This document shows, piece after piece, positions 8,352 through 16,665 of a stretch of 64,000 bases of DNA. The notes beneath the pieces are model-generated. The model saw nothing but the letters and a program-made list of their open reading frames with translations. It was not told where the DNA came from and made no database searches. This DNA is from G963676095 sp963676095 (GTDB lineage: Bacteria; Bacteroidota; Bacteroidia; Bacteroidales; Prolixibacteraceae). A program made the translations under genes and the position numbers. The stretch covers positions 4,650,001 to 4,714,000 of the forward strand of contig OY781040.1 in assembly GCA_963676095.1 (NCBI GenBank). Reading direction: 5' to 3'. The number at the start of each line of letters is the position of its first letter. Position 1 is the first letter of the stretch.

Positions 8352-10487
8352 ATGAAGAACGTCATTACGATATTGCTAATACTGACTGTTTGCGGTGCGT
8401 CACAGGCACAAAAGCAACTGACTTCGTATGTCAATCCGTTTTTGGGGACTGCCCCTTTGACGGATCCTGCCGATATTGGCTATCAGCCGCCCCGGGGCTG
8501 GCGGGTATGGGCCGGACTGACCTTTCCGGGGGCAGCACTCCCCAATGCCATGGTGCAGTTAAGTCCGGTTACCGAATTTGGCAGTGGGGCCGGTTATGAG
8601 TATGAGGATACCGTGATTTATGCTTTCACCCATACCAACAAGGGACACTGGAATTTGTGCAATATTCCGGTTTTACCGGTTACCGGTGCGGTTGATCCAA
8701 CCGATTTCGGATCGGTATTCAGTCATGCCCGCGAAACGGCCCACCCTGGTTATTACCAGGTTTTTCTCGAACGGTACCACATCAATGCGGAGCTCACCTC
8801 CACGTTGAGGTGCGGGTACCATCGGTATACTTTCCCGGAAGGGAAGAGCCCGGAACTGCTGGTCGACCTGGCCCGGTCGAATGAACGGATAACTGACTGG
8901 AAGATCGAGCAGGTTGGAGACCATGTTTTTAAAGGATATCAAAATGCGCGGGATAAAGTTTATTTTTACGCCGAAACCAATCACCCGATCGGGAGTATCG
9001 AGTCCCTGAAAAAAGGAGACAGGGAGATTTCAGTAATTCAATTTACAGATACTTCGGGGCCGCTGGAAATTAAACTGGCCCTTTCGTTTGTGAGTACAGA
9101 CAATGCCCGGGAGAACCTGGAAAAGGAACTGGCCGGGAAAAGCTTTGATCAGGTCAGGAAAGAGGCCTCTGTTACCTGGGAAAAGCTGTTGTCGAAGATC
9201 GCGGTTTCCGGAGGTTCCGAAAGACAGCGGGAGCTGTTCTATTCTTCGCTGTACCGCTCATTTCTCTGGCCGGCTCTGCGCAGCGATGTGAATGGTGAGT
9301 TTACTGACGAAGCAGGGAACGTAGTACGGAAGAATTTCAGGTATTATACGCTTCCTTCCCTGTGGGATACCTACCGGAATAAGCTGGTCCTGCTGGGGAT
9401 GCTGTCTCCTGAGGTAACGAACGACGTTATTCAGTCGTTGATCGACCGTGGAGAAATAACAGGCTTTATTCCAACCTTCTTTCATGGTGACCATGCGGCT
9501 GTCTTCATTGCCGGGTCTTACCTGAGGGGATTGAGGGGGTTCGACATACAGGGTGCTTACCGGCTCCTTTTGAGGAATGCTACCGTGGAAGGGGGAACGC
9601 GTCCTTATATTAAGGAATATATAGAGAAGGGGTATATCTCCACGCCGGCTGTTGAGAATCCGCATGTGGAGACGAAGGCTAAAGCGGGTGTGACAAAAAC
9701 ACTGGAATATGCCTATGACGACTATGCGGTAGCCTTGCTGGCAAAGGCGCTGAACGACCCGGAGAATTACAGCATGCTGATGAAAAGATCCCGAAACTAT
9801 AAAAATCTGTTCGACCCGTCAACCGGACTTATGCGGGGCAGGCTGGAAAACGGCGACTGGGTCCCGCATTTTAACCCGCAGTATCCGTATTATGAATACA
9901 TGTACCGCGAAGCGAATGCCTGGCAGTCCTCCTTCTTCGTTCCCCAGGATCCGGAAGGATTGATTGGCCTTTACCGTAGCCAGGCCGATTTTGAAAGCAA
10001 GCTGGATTCCCTGTTCTCCATCCCCTGGAACAGAAATTACATTGCCAGGAACGTGTCCTCCTTTATCGGGCAATACTGCCAAGGGAATCAACCGGATCAT
10101 AATTTCCCATATCTGTATTACTTCATAAACAAGCAGGAAAAGTCTCAGGTTATCCTGGACAGCATCATGAACCATTTTTACGGGATGGGAAAAGACGGTC
10201 TGGCTTTGTGCGGGATGGATGACGCCGGAGAAATGTCGGCCTGGTATGTCTTCAATGCCATGGGTATTTATCCGTATTCTCCGGCTGATCCGGATTATCT
10301 GGTCACGGTACCTGTTTTTGATCAGGTGGAACTGAAACAGGAAAATCAGCCGGAATGTACGATTTCTAAAGTGGGGTCAGGGAGGAAGATCATCCGGATC
10401 ACTTATGGAGGGAAAGAGATAAAAGGTTATTTTATTTCCCGGGAGGAATTGAAGGAAGGCAAAGTCCTGGTTATTGAGACAAGATAA
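8352..10487 (+). CDS. GH92 family exo-alpha-mannosidase
   Basis: This 711-residue protein has a Sec signal peptide ending ...CGASQAQ, and probably SPI cleavage since Val precedes the Cys, so it is likely periplasmic. GH92 features run in order: YVNPFLGT near the mature N-terminus, FPGAALPNAMVQLSPVT, AFTHTNKGHW, LPSLWDTYRNK, the EANAWQSSFFVPQD region, and the catalytic DDAGEMSAWYVFNAMGIYPY with D623 and D624. GH92 enzymes are Ca-dependent inverting exo-alpha-mannosidases. Placed after a GH76 endo-mannanase, it probably trims mannose from side chains or imported oligosaccharides. It is the last gene of the first locus; a strong stem-loop follows at 10561. Confidence 0.93.
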   Translation: MKNVITILLILTVCGASQAQKQLTSYVNPFLGTAPLTDPADIGYQPPRGWRVWAGLTFPGAALPNAMVQLSPVTEFGSGAGYEYEDTVIYAFTHTNKGHWNLCNIPVLPVTGAVDPTDFGSVFSHARETAHPGYYQVFLERYHINAELTSTLRCGYHRYTFPEGKSPELLVDLARSNERITDWKIEQVGDHVFKGYQNARDKVYFYAETNHPIGSIESLKKGDREISVIQFTDTSGPLEIKLALSFVSTDNARENLEKELAGKSFDQVRKEASVTWEKLLSKIAVSGGSERQRELFYSSLYRSFLWPALRSDVNGEFTDEAGNVVRKNFRYYTLPSLWDTYRNKLVLLGMLSPEVTNDVIQSLIDRGEITGFIPTFFHGDHAAVFIAGSYLRGLRGFDIQGAYRLLLRNATVEGGTRPYIKEYIEKGYISTPAVENPHVETKAKAGVTKTLEYAYDDYAVALLAKALNDPENYSMLMKRSRNYKNLFDPSTGLMRGRLENGDWVPHFNPQYPYYEYMYREANAWQSSFFVPQDPEGLIGLYRSQADFESKLDSLFSIPWNRNYIARNVSSFIGQYCQGNQPDHNFPYLYYFINKQEKSQVILDSIMNHFYGMGKDGLALCGMDDAGEMSAWYVFNAMGIYPYSPADPDYLVTVPVFDQVELKQENQPECTISKVGSGRKIIRITYGGKEIKGYFISREELKEGKVLVIETR

Positions 10488-10560
10488 TCTGAACCCGGTA
10501 GCTGGCCAATGTCCTGTTGCCGGCAATCATAGCCAGTTTGGCAGCCTAAAATTTGAATAT

Positions 10561-10615
10561 TCAGGCTCCGTTGTATCATCCGGAAAACCGGTCTGCGACG
10601 GAGCCTGATTATTTT
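10561..10615 (+). terminator. Probable rho-independent terminator after GH92
   Basis: An 11-bp perfect stem, TCAGGCTCCGT (10561-10571) with ACGGAGCCTGA (10598-10608), encloses a smaller CCGG/CCGG helix and is followed by TTATTTTA. It lies 74 bases after the GH92 stop and before the sigma factor gene. The remainder of the 311-bp gap 10488-10798 shows no gene. Confidence 0.7.
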
Positions 10616-10798
10616 ATGGCGTAATGGATTGACATCCGGGCATTCGCGTTTCTTTGTGAACATGAAGAATTACAGTAGATTAAATAAGTTTCTTGTCTGA
10701 ATTTAGCCGGCCTTGAGTGAAAAAACAGATACAAGGAATTTATTATAATTGCTTTTTATTACTTTGCAAACTAATCCTTGCACTAAACCGGATAAAAA

Positions 10799-11395
10799 TT
10801 GACCATAAAAACCACAGATATCGACAGGCAGGTGCTGAAAAAACTGAAAAGCGGAGATTTGCAGGCTTTTCAGGAAGTATTTAAGGCCTATAGTGACCGG
10901 CTGTATTATTTTGCTCTTTCTTATTTGAAGAATACGTTTGATGCAGAGGAGATTGTGCAGGATGTTTTTTTACTGGTCTGGGAGATGCGGGAGGAGGTCG
11001 ATGAAGAAAAGTCGTTTAAAAGTTTTCTTTACCGCATCACGGTCAATAAGGTTTTCAATCATATGAAGCGTCAGGTGGTGAAGCAAAAATATGAGAAATA
11101 CCTGCAATCCTTTGAGCAGCCGCTCAGTGAAAGCCCGGAAGCCAGGCTGCACTTCATGGAGTTGGAGTCGAAGATAAAGGGCTTACTTCAGAAATTGCCT
11201 GAACAGCAACGGAATATTTTTGAAATGAGCCGGATTACGGGGTTATCAAATTCACAAATTGCGGAAAAGCTGGGACTCTCCATCCGGACAGTTGAAAATC
11301 AGGTGTACCGGGCTTCAAAATTTCTAAAGGATCATCTGAAGGATGAATACCTGTGGGCCTTATTTTGTTTATGCTATATTTTCAGAGGTCTTTGA
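10799..11395 (+). CDS. ECF-type RNA polymerase sigma factor
   Basis: This 198-residue sigma-70 family protein has region 2 at about residues 22-90 (FKAYSDRLYYFALSYLKN, AEEIVQDVFLLVWE, FKSFLYRITVNKVFNH) and region 4 at about 125-180 (LPEQQRNIFEMSRITGLSNSQIAEKLGLSIRTVENQV). It matches the sigma factors that Bacteroidota pair with FecR anti-sigma factors and STN-type SusC transducers. The start is TTG at 10799; a stop codon lies just upstream in frame (10793), so no ATG start is available there. A TTG start may keep the level low. The gene for its likely partner begins at 12035, separated by inserted toxin-antitoxin remnants. Confidence 0.93.
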   Translation: MTIKTTDIDRQVLKKLKSGDLQAFQEVFKAYSDRLYYFALSYLKNTFDAEEIVQDVFLLVWEMREEVDEEKSFKSFLYRITVNKVFNHMKRQVVKQKYEKYLQSFEQPLSESPEARLHFMELESKIKGLLQKLPEQQRNIFEMSRITGLSNSQIAEKLGLSIRTVENQVYRASKFLKDHLKDEYLWALFCLCYIFRGL

Positions 11396-11599
11396 TGATC
11401 TATTTTGTGTGCAATCCTTCTGCTGTGGCAACTTCTGCAAGCAAATTTTCCAAACAGCAGAACTAAATTCAATTTGAGTAATTTCCGCTAAATAAAGGGA
11501 ATCAATCTGATTGTTATTGAAAAAGTCCATTAATTTTTCTGTTCCGGATTCTTTATGGTAAAGTTTGAACAGGGAAGAAGTATCAAAAAAGACATTCAT
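11369..11599 (-). pseudogene. Truncated PIN-domain (VapC-like) toxin
   Basis: The N-terminus MNVFFDTSSLFKLYHKESGTEKL matches a PIN-domain RNase start, with the first active-site Asp in FFDTSSL and an EITQIEFSSAVWK helix carrying the next acidic residue. The reading frame ends after 76 residues, where complete PIN toxins are about 130-150, and the last acidic active-site residues are missing. The tail (after about residue 52) is not PIN-like and overlaps the 3' end of the sigma factor gene tail to tail. Its ATG overlaps the stop of the upstream antitoxin gene by 4 bases, the usual toxin-antitoxin arrangement. It is probably inactive. Confidence 0.75.
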
Positions 11600-11814
11600 A
11601 AATTACTCCTCCGTTCTTCAATAACCTCGTCTGAGAAAGATGTCATACAATCTTTCAGTAAATCTTGCGTTTCAGTAAAAGAAAAATCTGATAATTTTAA
11701 TCCGGCTATATCATTTTCCTCGATCGTTATGATAACTTTTATAGGTCTTTTAGTCCTTAAAGGACGATCCAATTTTAGTTTCCCGTTATGATATGTCCCT
11801 GTTATTGTTGTCAT
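11596..11814 (-). CDS. Antitoxin of a PIN-toxin module (AF2212/DUF104-like)
   Basis: This 72-residue protein has an N-terminal beta-strand segment, TGTYHNGKLKLDRPL followed by KVIITIEEND, like the small AF2212/DUF104-type antitoxins found next to PIN toxins. A predicted helical tail (LKLSDFSFTETQDLLKD) would wrap around the toxin. It overlaps the toxin remnant by 4 bases (ATGA). It appears intact while its toxin is cut short, so it is either an orphan antitoxin or decaying. Family assignment rests on pattern recognition only. Confidence 0.65.
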   Translation of the reverse strand: MTTITGTYHNGKLKLDRPLRTKRPIKVIITIEENDIAGLKLSDFSFTETQDLLKDCMTSFSDEVIEERRSNL

Positions 11815-12034
11815 ATATATCCATTTTTATACAAAAATATGTTTTTCACAGTTAAAAGAGAATCATTTTTATTCTGCATCCATGAAATAGACCTTTCCTA
11901 TAGAAAATTTTCAATAGTAGTATGAGTAAATGACGGGCTCATTTTGTATAAGGAGATGAAACGGGCCAGGAGAAGCAGGCTTGCACCCTGAAGTGTGTTT
12001 ATTTTGGCAAGTTCCTTATTCTTTATAAACGTAA
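11815..12034. other. Intergenic region upstream of fecR
   Basis: This 220-bp AT-rich gap lies between the divergent antitoxin gene and fecR. It should contain promoters for both directions, but I find no confident TAnnTTTG box. The stretch 11941-11990 is more GC-rich than its surroundings; no gene is visible. Confidence 0.35.
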
Positions 12035-13108
12035 ATGAAAAAGGATCAACATCTCAATCCTCGATTTGCCCAGTTGCTTGAACGGTTTCAGTCGGGACAG
12101 TGTTCCCTTGCGGAACTGGATGAACTGGAAATTTTGCTGGACCAGGGCGAGAATGAATTTTCCCTTAAGAAAAGGATGTTTCTGGAACTGGAGCATGCCG
12201 TTTACCCGGAGGGTAACCCTTTTGACGGGGAACAGCTATTTCTGGAACTGAAGCGACAGATCGCTCTGCGCAGGAAAAAGAAAGGGCAACGGGTGCTCCC
12301 GTTATTCCGCTTTGTCCGGATTGCCGCAGCGGTAGTTCTGTCGTTTATTCTTGGAGGTACACTGGTTTATTGGGGCAGCCGGCATCCTTCCAAAGAATCT
12401 CCTGTTTCCTGGAGTGAAATCGTTGCACCCCTGGGAGCAAAATCAAAGATTACCCTTCCTGATAGTTCCGTTGTTTTGTTAAATGCAGGGAGCAAGCTTA
12501 GGTATTCCACCCGTTTTAACGTTTCTGACAGAAAGCTCATCCTGGAAGGAGAGGGATATTTTGCTGTAGCGAAGAACAAACAAATGCCTTTCGTGGTGAA
12601 TGCCTGGGGATTTTTGGTCCGGGCCGTGGGTACCGAGTTCGACATAAAGGCATATAAGGAGGAACCGATCATCGAAACAGTTCTTGTGAAGGGGCGGGTT
12701 AAGCTGGACCACGATACGGAACCTATTTCCGGGCATGTGTTTCTGGATCAGGGATATAAAGCTGTTTTTTATAAGCGAGGATCTTCCGCAGGCCGGAAAA
12801 ACCGTCTGGTGATTAGTCCCGAGTCTGATATTTGGTCCCGGATATCCTGGAAAGAAGGCCTCCTGATCTTCAAACAGGAACCTTTGAAAGATTTGGCTAT
12901 CAAATTGGAACGGAAATACAATTGCCGGATTCAGTTTATGTCCCCGGGTGCCAGGAATTACAGGTTTTCCGGTACGCTTGAAGATGAAACGTTGCAACAG
13001 GTACTGGATGTGATCAGCCTGACCTCTCCGATATCGTATGAAATAAAAGAAAAAACAGTCATTATAAATATGGATCAAAACAGGATTGGAAATTTTAAAA
13101 AACAATGA
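12035..13108 (+). CDS. FecR-family anti-sigma factor
   Basis: This 357-residue protein has a cytoplasmic N-terminal helical region (1-90) that would bind the sigma factor, one membrane segment at about 95-113 (VRIAAAVVLSFILGGTLVYW), then the periplasmic FecR domain (VAPLGAKSKITLPDSSVVLL, LEGEGYFAVAKNKQMPFVV, VRAVGTEFDIKAY) and a C-terminal DUF4974-like domain (FKQEPLKDLAIKLERKY, FSGTLEDETLQQVLDVI). The C-terminal domain contacts the STN domain of the partner SusC. Its neighbours fit: ECF sigma upstream and STN-SusC 117 bases downstream. Normally sigma and anti-sigma genes are adjacent; here about 640 bp with toxin-antitoxin remnants separate them. Confidence 0.93.
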   Translation: MKKDQHLNPRFAQLLERFQSGQCSLAELDELEILLDQGENEFSLKKRMFLELEHAVYPEGNPFDGEQLFLELKRQIALRRKKKGQRVLPLFRFVRIAAAVVLSFILGGTLVYWGSRHPSKESPVSWSEIVAPLGAKSKITLPDSSVVLLNAGSKLRYSTRFNVSDRKLILEGEGYFAVAKNKQMPFVVNAWGFLVRAVGTEFDIKAYKEEPIIETVLVKGRVKLDHDTEPISGHVFLDQGYKAVFYKRGSSAGRKNRLVISPESDIWSRISWKEGLLIFKQEPLKDLAIKLERKYNCRIQFMSPGARNYRFSGTLEDETLQQVLDVISLTSPISYEIKEKTVIINMDQNRIGNFKKQ

Positions 13109-13112
13109 ATAA

Positions 13113-13129
13113 AAAACCTGACAGGTTTT
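13113..13129. repeat. Short perfect inverted repeat between fecR and susC
   Basis: AAAACCTG-A-CAGGTTTT lies 4 bases after the fecR stop. As RNA the stem would be about 6 bp with a 5-base loop, and the following sequence is TTAGTAAAT with no T run. It could be a weak attenuator or a small dispersed motif; function is not established. Confidence 0.35.
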
Positions 13130-13225
13130 AGTAAATCTGCCAGGCTTAATGAATTAATTCAATTCCCGTTGCAAGGTGTGGAAACTACAGCAACAGGAAC
13201 CATTAAACATTTATAAACCAAAAGT

Positions 13226-16200
13226 ATGAAAAAAAATCGAATTGGATTTGTTTTCCCGGCGAGGGGAAAGCTGAAAAAAACATTACTTGTTATGAAACTG
13301 ACAGCCTTTCTTATTATGGCTTTACTTATTCAGGTAAATGCGGCGGTGTATTCGCAGAATGCAAAATTTAACGGAGATTACCGGGGAAAAACGATCCGGG
13401 AAGTATTTAACTCCATTGAGAGCCAAAGCCGCTATCGATTCTTCTTTAACGATGACTTTGTTGATATTGACCGGGTGGTGAATTTTACAGTTAAAGATGA
13501 GAATGTCAGCGACATTCTGGACCGGCTGTTTAAAAATTCGGGTATTAGTTACAAGATCATGGACAATGATCTGATTGTGATCACAACTTCCTCTTCAGCA
13601 GTCCGGCAACAGGCAACTCCGGTAAAAGGTGTCGTGACAGATCACGACGGGGGCCCGTTGCCGGGGGTCACAGTGGTGATAAAAGGAACGACTACCGGGA
13701 CTATTACCGATACTGACGGGAATTTTTCCCTGGGCAATGTACCCTCCGGAGGTACGCTCGTTTTTTCATATGTCGGCATGAGAACCGTGGAAATGCCTGT
13801 TGGACATCAAAAAATACTAAACGTCAAGCTGGAAGAAGAAAGCGTAGGACTGGAGGAAGTCGTGGCTGTTGGCTACGGGATACAGAAGAGGGAAACGCTG
13901 ACGGGATCTATATCCAGTATAAGCGCTACGGATATCCAGCGTTCTGAAGCAACGACGACCTCTACGGCACTGGTCGGGAAGATTGCCGGGGTAAACGCCC
14001 GGATGTCTGACGGACGGCCGGGAAACAGCACATCTATCCAGATCAGAAACATGGGAACTCCCCTGTATGTGATCGACGGTGTTCAAAAGGATGAAGGCCA
14101 GTTTAATAATATCGATTACAACGATATTGAAAGCATTTCCATTCTAAAAGATGCTTCTGCTGCTATTTACGGAGTCCGTGCGGCAAATGGAGTTGTGGTG
14201 GTGACTACAAAAAAGGGGAAAAGGAACACAAAAAATGTGATCAATGTAAAAGCAAACTACGGATGGCAAAATATGTTCAAATTTCCTAAACCTGCGGATG
14301 CCTCGACTTATATTTCCAGTTATATCCAGTCGGATGCGATCACCGGAAATCCCAGTCCTAAATATACCATGGATGATCTGGCTAAATGGGAGGAAGGTAC
14401 GGAAAAGGGATATCGTCCGTTTGACTGGTATGATTACATCCTCATCACAGCCCCTCAGGATTATATAGGTGTTAATACCTCCGGAGGATCGGAGAATATC
14501 AACTATTATGTCTCCCTGAGCCATTTGGATCAGAAGGCTGCTATCCTGAATTACGGTGGTTTTTACCGGACCAATTTTCAGTTTAACGTAGGGGCCAATA
14601 TTTCAGAGAAACTTAAAATAGGCGCTGACATCAACGGACGTATAGAGGAACGTAAACATCCAGGAGTCCCTGGAGGAGACGATACCTGGCAGGCTTTGTT
14701 TGCCATATACCGGAACCTGCCGACAGCCAGGCCTTTTGCCAACGATAATCCGAAATATCCGCAGCAGACTTCGGCTTTGAGTGAAACCAATTTTGGTATG
14801 CTGAACTATGAAATGTCAGGAAGGTACAAGGAAACCTGGAGAGTACTTCAGCTGAACTTCAACACGGAATATGAAATCATGAAAGGGTTGACGCTGAAAG
14901 GAGTTCTTGGCTATTACTTCGCCACCAAATGGATGGATAACCAGGAGTACACCTATAAATTGTATACCTATGACGAGGAGACGGATACCTATCCTGTAAC
15001 GTTCAGTATGGACAATCCCTGGAGGGAGCGGGATATTCGTCAGGTGGAAGAACTTATGACCCAGGCCCAGCTGAATTACAACAAGCAGTTGGGAGATCAT
15101 TCTCTGAACTTGCTGCTTGCTTCTGAAACCTATAAGCGGAAAACTCCGGGATTCTGGATCCATACCCGTCCTGAATCCAATTCTTTACATCTGCTTGACT
15201 ATCAGACGATGGATGAATTTGATGATGACGGGGACAACACCGAGGCCAGGGTTGGCTTTATCGGACGTGCCAACTATAATTATTTGCAGAAATACCTGTT
15301 CGAATTTGCTGCCCGCTATGACGGATCATGGAAATTTCCTCCCGGAGACCGATGGGGATTCTTCCCTTCTGCCTCTGTGGGATGGAGGATCTCCGAGGAA
15401 AATTTCTGGAAAGTCTTTTCCGCATCGAATGTTCTGACCGATTTAAAGCTGCGTGCTTCCTACGGACTTTTGGGTGATGACGATCTGGGCGACAGTTATC
15501 ATGCCTTTGATTATATGGAGGGATACAACTACCGGAATGGCGGAGCGGTTCTCGACGGACAATATTATGTAGGGGCCAGCCCCCGTGGATTGCCGGTAAC
15601 AACTCTTTCCTGGATCAAGGCGAAGGACCTGGATATTGGTCTTGATTTTGGCTTTTGGGATAACAAGCTGTCAGGCAGTATCGATTTTTTCAACCGTAAA
15701 AGAACCGGTCTTCCTGCAGCGCGCTATGATGTTCTGATTCCTGCTGAAGCGGGATTTTCTTTACCGAATGAAAACCTGAATTCAGACCGGAATACCGGGA
15801 TGGATGGTTTTGTAAACTGGAAGGGAATGATCCGGAAGGAGATAAATTATACCATCGGTGCAAATTTTACGTATGCACGCATGTATAACTGGCACCAGTA
15901 TAAGCCGCGTTTCGGAAATTCATGGGACGAATACCGGAATTCGGGCAACGAACGTTTTTCAAACACGACCTGGGGGTATCACTGCATCGGACAATTCCAG
16001 TCATGGGACCAGATAGCCGCCTATCCGGTCGACATAGACGGACAGGGAAATAAAACGCTGAGGCCCGGAGACCTGATCTATCAGGATGCAAACAATGACC
16101 AGGTAATCAATTCGATGGATGAACGACCTATTGGATATGCAAACGGCACCACACCTATTGTCAACTACGGACTGAATTTTTATTTTAACTGGAAAGGCAT

Positions 16201-16654
16201 TGATCTGGCCATCGATTTCGCAGGAGCATGGGGATATAATTATGAATATGATTATGAATCAAAAAATCCATTCCATGACGGTGGCAATAATCCTGAGTAC
16301 TATATGGGAAACCAATGGCATCTTGCTAATCCGGAAGATCCTGACAGTGAACTGATCCCGGGAAAATATCCGACCCTGATCGTCGGGAACGGCGGGCACA
16401 GCAACTACTGGCACAGTGATTTCTGGTCGGTCAAAGCCCATTATATCAAACTGAAGAATCTGGAATTTGGATATACCCTTCCTGCCATGTGGACGAAAAA
16501 GGCAGGTATGTCCAAAGTTCGCATCTATACGATGGGACAAAACCTTTTTTCAATTGATAACCTGAATGGTATAGATCCTGAGATCACGAACGGTTCAGGG
16601 GTGCAATATCCGACTAACCGGGTCATCAGTGTAGGAATGAATGTCACATTTTAA
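13226..16654 (+). CDS. STN-domain SusC-like TonB-dependent transducer/receptor
   Basis: This 1142-residue receptor has a long basic N-region and signal peptide (cleavage near VYSQNAKF), an STN domain at about 45-125 (GKTIREVFNSIESQSRYRFF, VSDILDRLFKNSGISY), a carboxypeptidase-like domain at about 132-215 (KGVVTDHDGGPLPGVTVVIK, LVFSYVGMRT), a TonB-box region, and a plug ending in DASAAIYGVRAANGVVVVTT. The barrel ends VISVGMNVTF. The STN domain signals to FecR in the periplasm, so substrate import here should switch on the ECF sigma factor. This trans-envelope type is common for host-glycan loci in Bacteroidota. Confidence 0.96.
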   Translation: MKKNRIGFVFPARGKLKKTLLVMKLTAFLIMALLIQVNAAVYSQNAKFNGDYRGKTIREVFNSIESQSRYRFFFNDDFVDIDRVVNFTVKDENVSDILDRLFKNSGISYKIMDNDLIVITTSSSAVRQQATPVKGVVTDHDGGPLPGVTVVIKGTTTGTITDTDGNFSLGNVPSGGTLVFSYVGMRTVEMPVGHQKILNVKLEEESVGLEEVVAVGYGIQKRETLTGSISSISATDIQRSEATTTSTALVGKIAGVNARMSDGRPGNSTSIQIRNMGTPLYVIDGVQKDEGQFNNIDYNDIESISILKDASAAIYGVRAANGVVVVTTKKGKRNTKNVINVKANYGWQNMFKFPKPADASTYISSYIQSDAITGNPSPKYTMDDLAKWEEGTEKGYRPFDWYDYILITAPQDYIGVNTSGGSENINYYVSLSHLDQKAAILNYGGFYRTNFQFNVGANISEKLKIGADINGRIEERKHPGVPGGDDTWQALFAIYRNLPTARPFANDNPKYPQQTSALSETNFGMLNYEMSGRYKETWRVLQLNFNTEYEIMKGLTLKGVLGYYFATKWMDNQEYTYKLYTYDEETDTYPVTFSMDNPWRERDIRQVEELMTQAQLNYNKQLGDHSLNLLLASETYKRKTPGFWIHTRPESNSLHLLDYQTMDEFDDDGDNTEARVGFIGRANYNYLQKYLFEFAARYDGSWKFPPGDRWGFFPSASVGWRISEENFWKVFSASNVLTDLKLRASYGLLGDDDLGDSYHAFDYMEGYNYRNGGAVLDGQYYVGASPRGLPVTTLSWIKAKDLDIGLDFGFWDNKLSGSIDFFNRKRTGLPAARYDVLIPAEAGFSLPNENLNSDRNTGMDGFVNWKGMIRKEINYTIGANFTYARMYNWHQYKPRFGNSWDEYRNSGNERFSNTTWGYHCIGQFQSWDQIAAYPVDIDGQGNKTLRPGDLIYQDANNDQVINSMDERPIGYANGTTPIVNYGLNFYFNWKGIDLAIDFAGAWGYNYEYDYESKNPFHDGGNNPEYYMGNQWHLANPEDPDSELIPGKYPTLIVGNGGHSNYWHSDFWSVKAHYIKLKNLEFGYTLPAMWTKKAGMSKVRIYTMGQNLFSIDNLNGIDPEITNGSGVQYPTNRVISVGMNVTF

Positions 16655-16665
16655 TTTTATAGAAA

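Noticed and set aside
11555..11791. Plus-strand open frame of 78 codons over the toxin-antitoxin region
   Set aside because: It is antisense to the antitoxin gene, whose 4-base overlap with the toxin and family-like sequence support the minus-strand reading.
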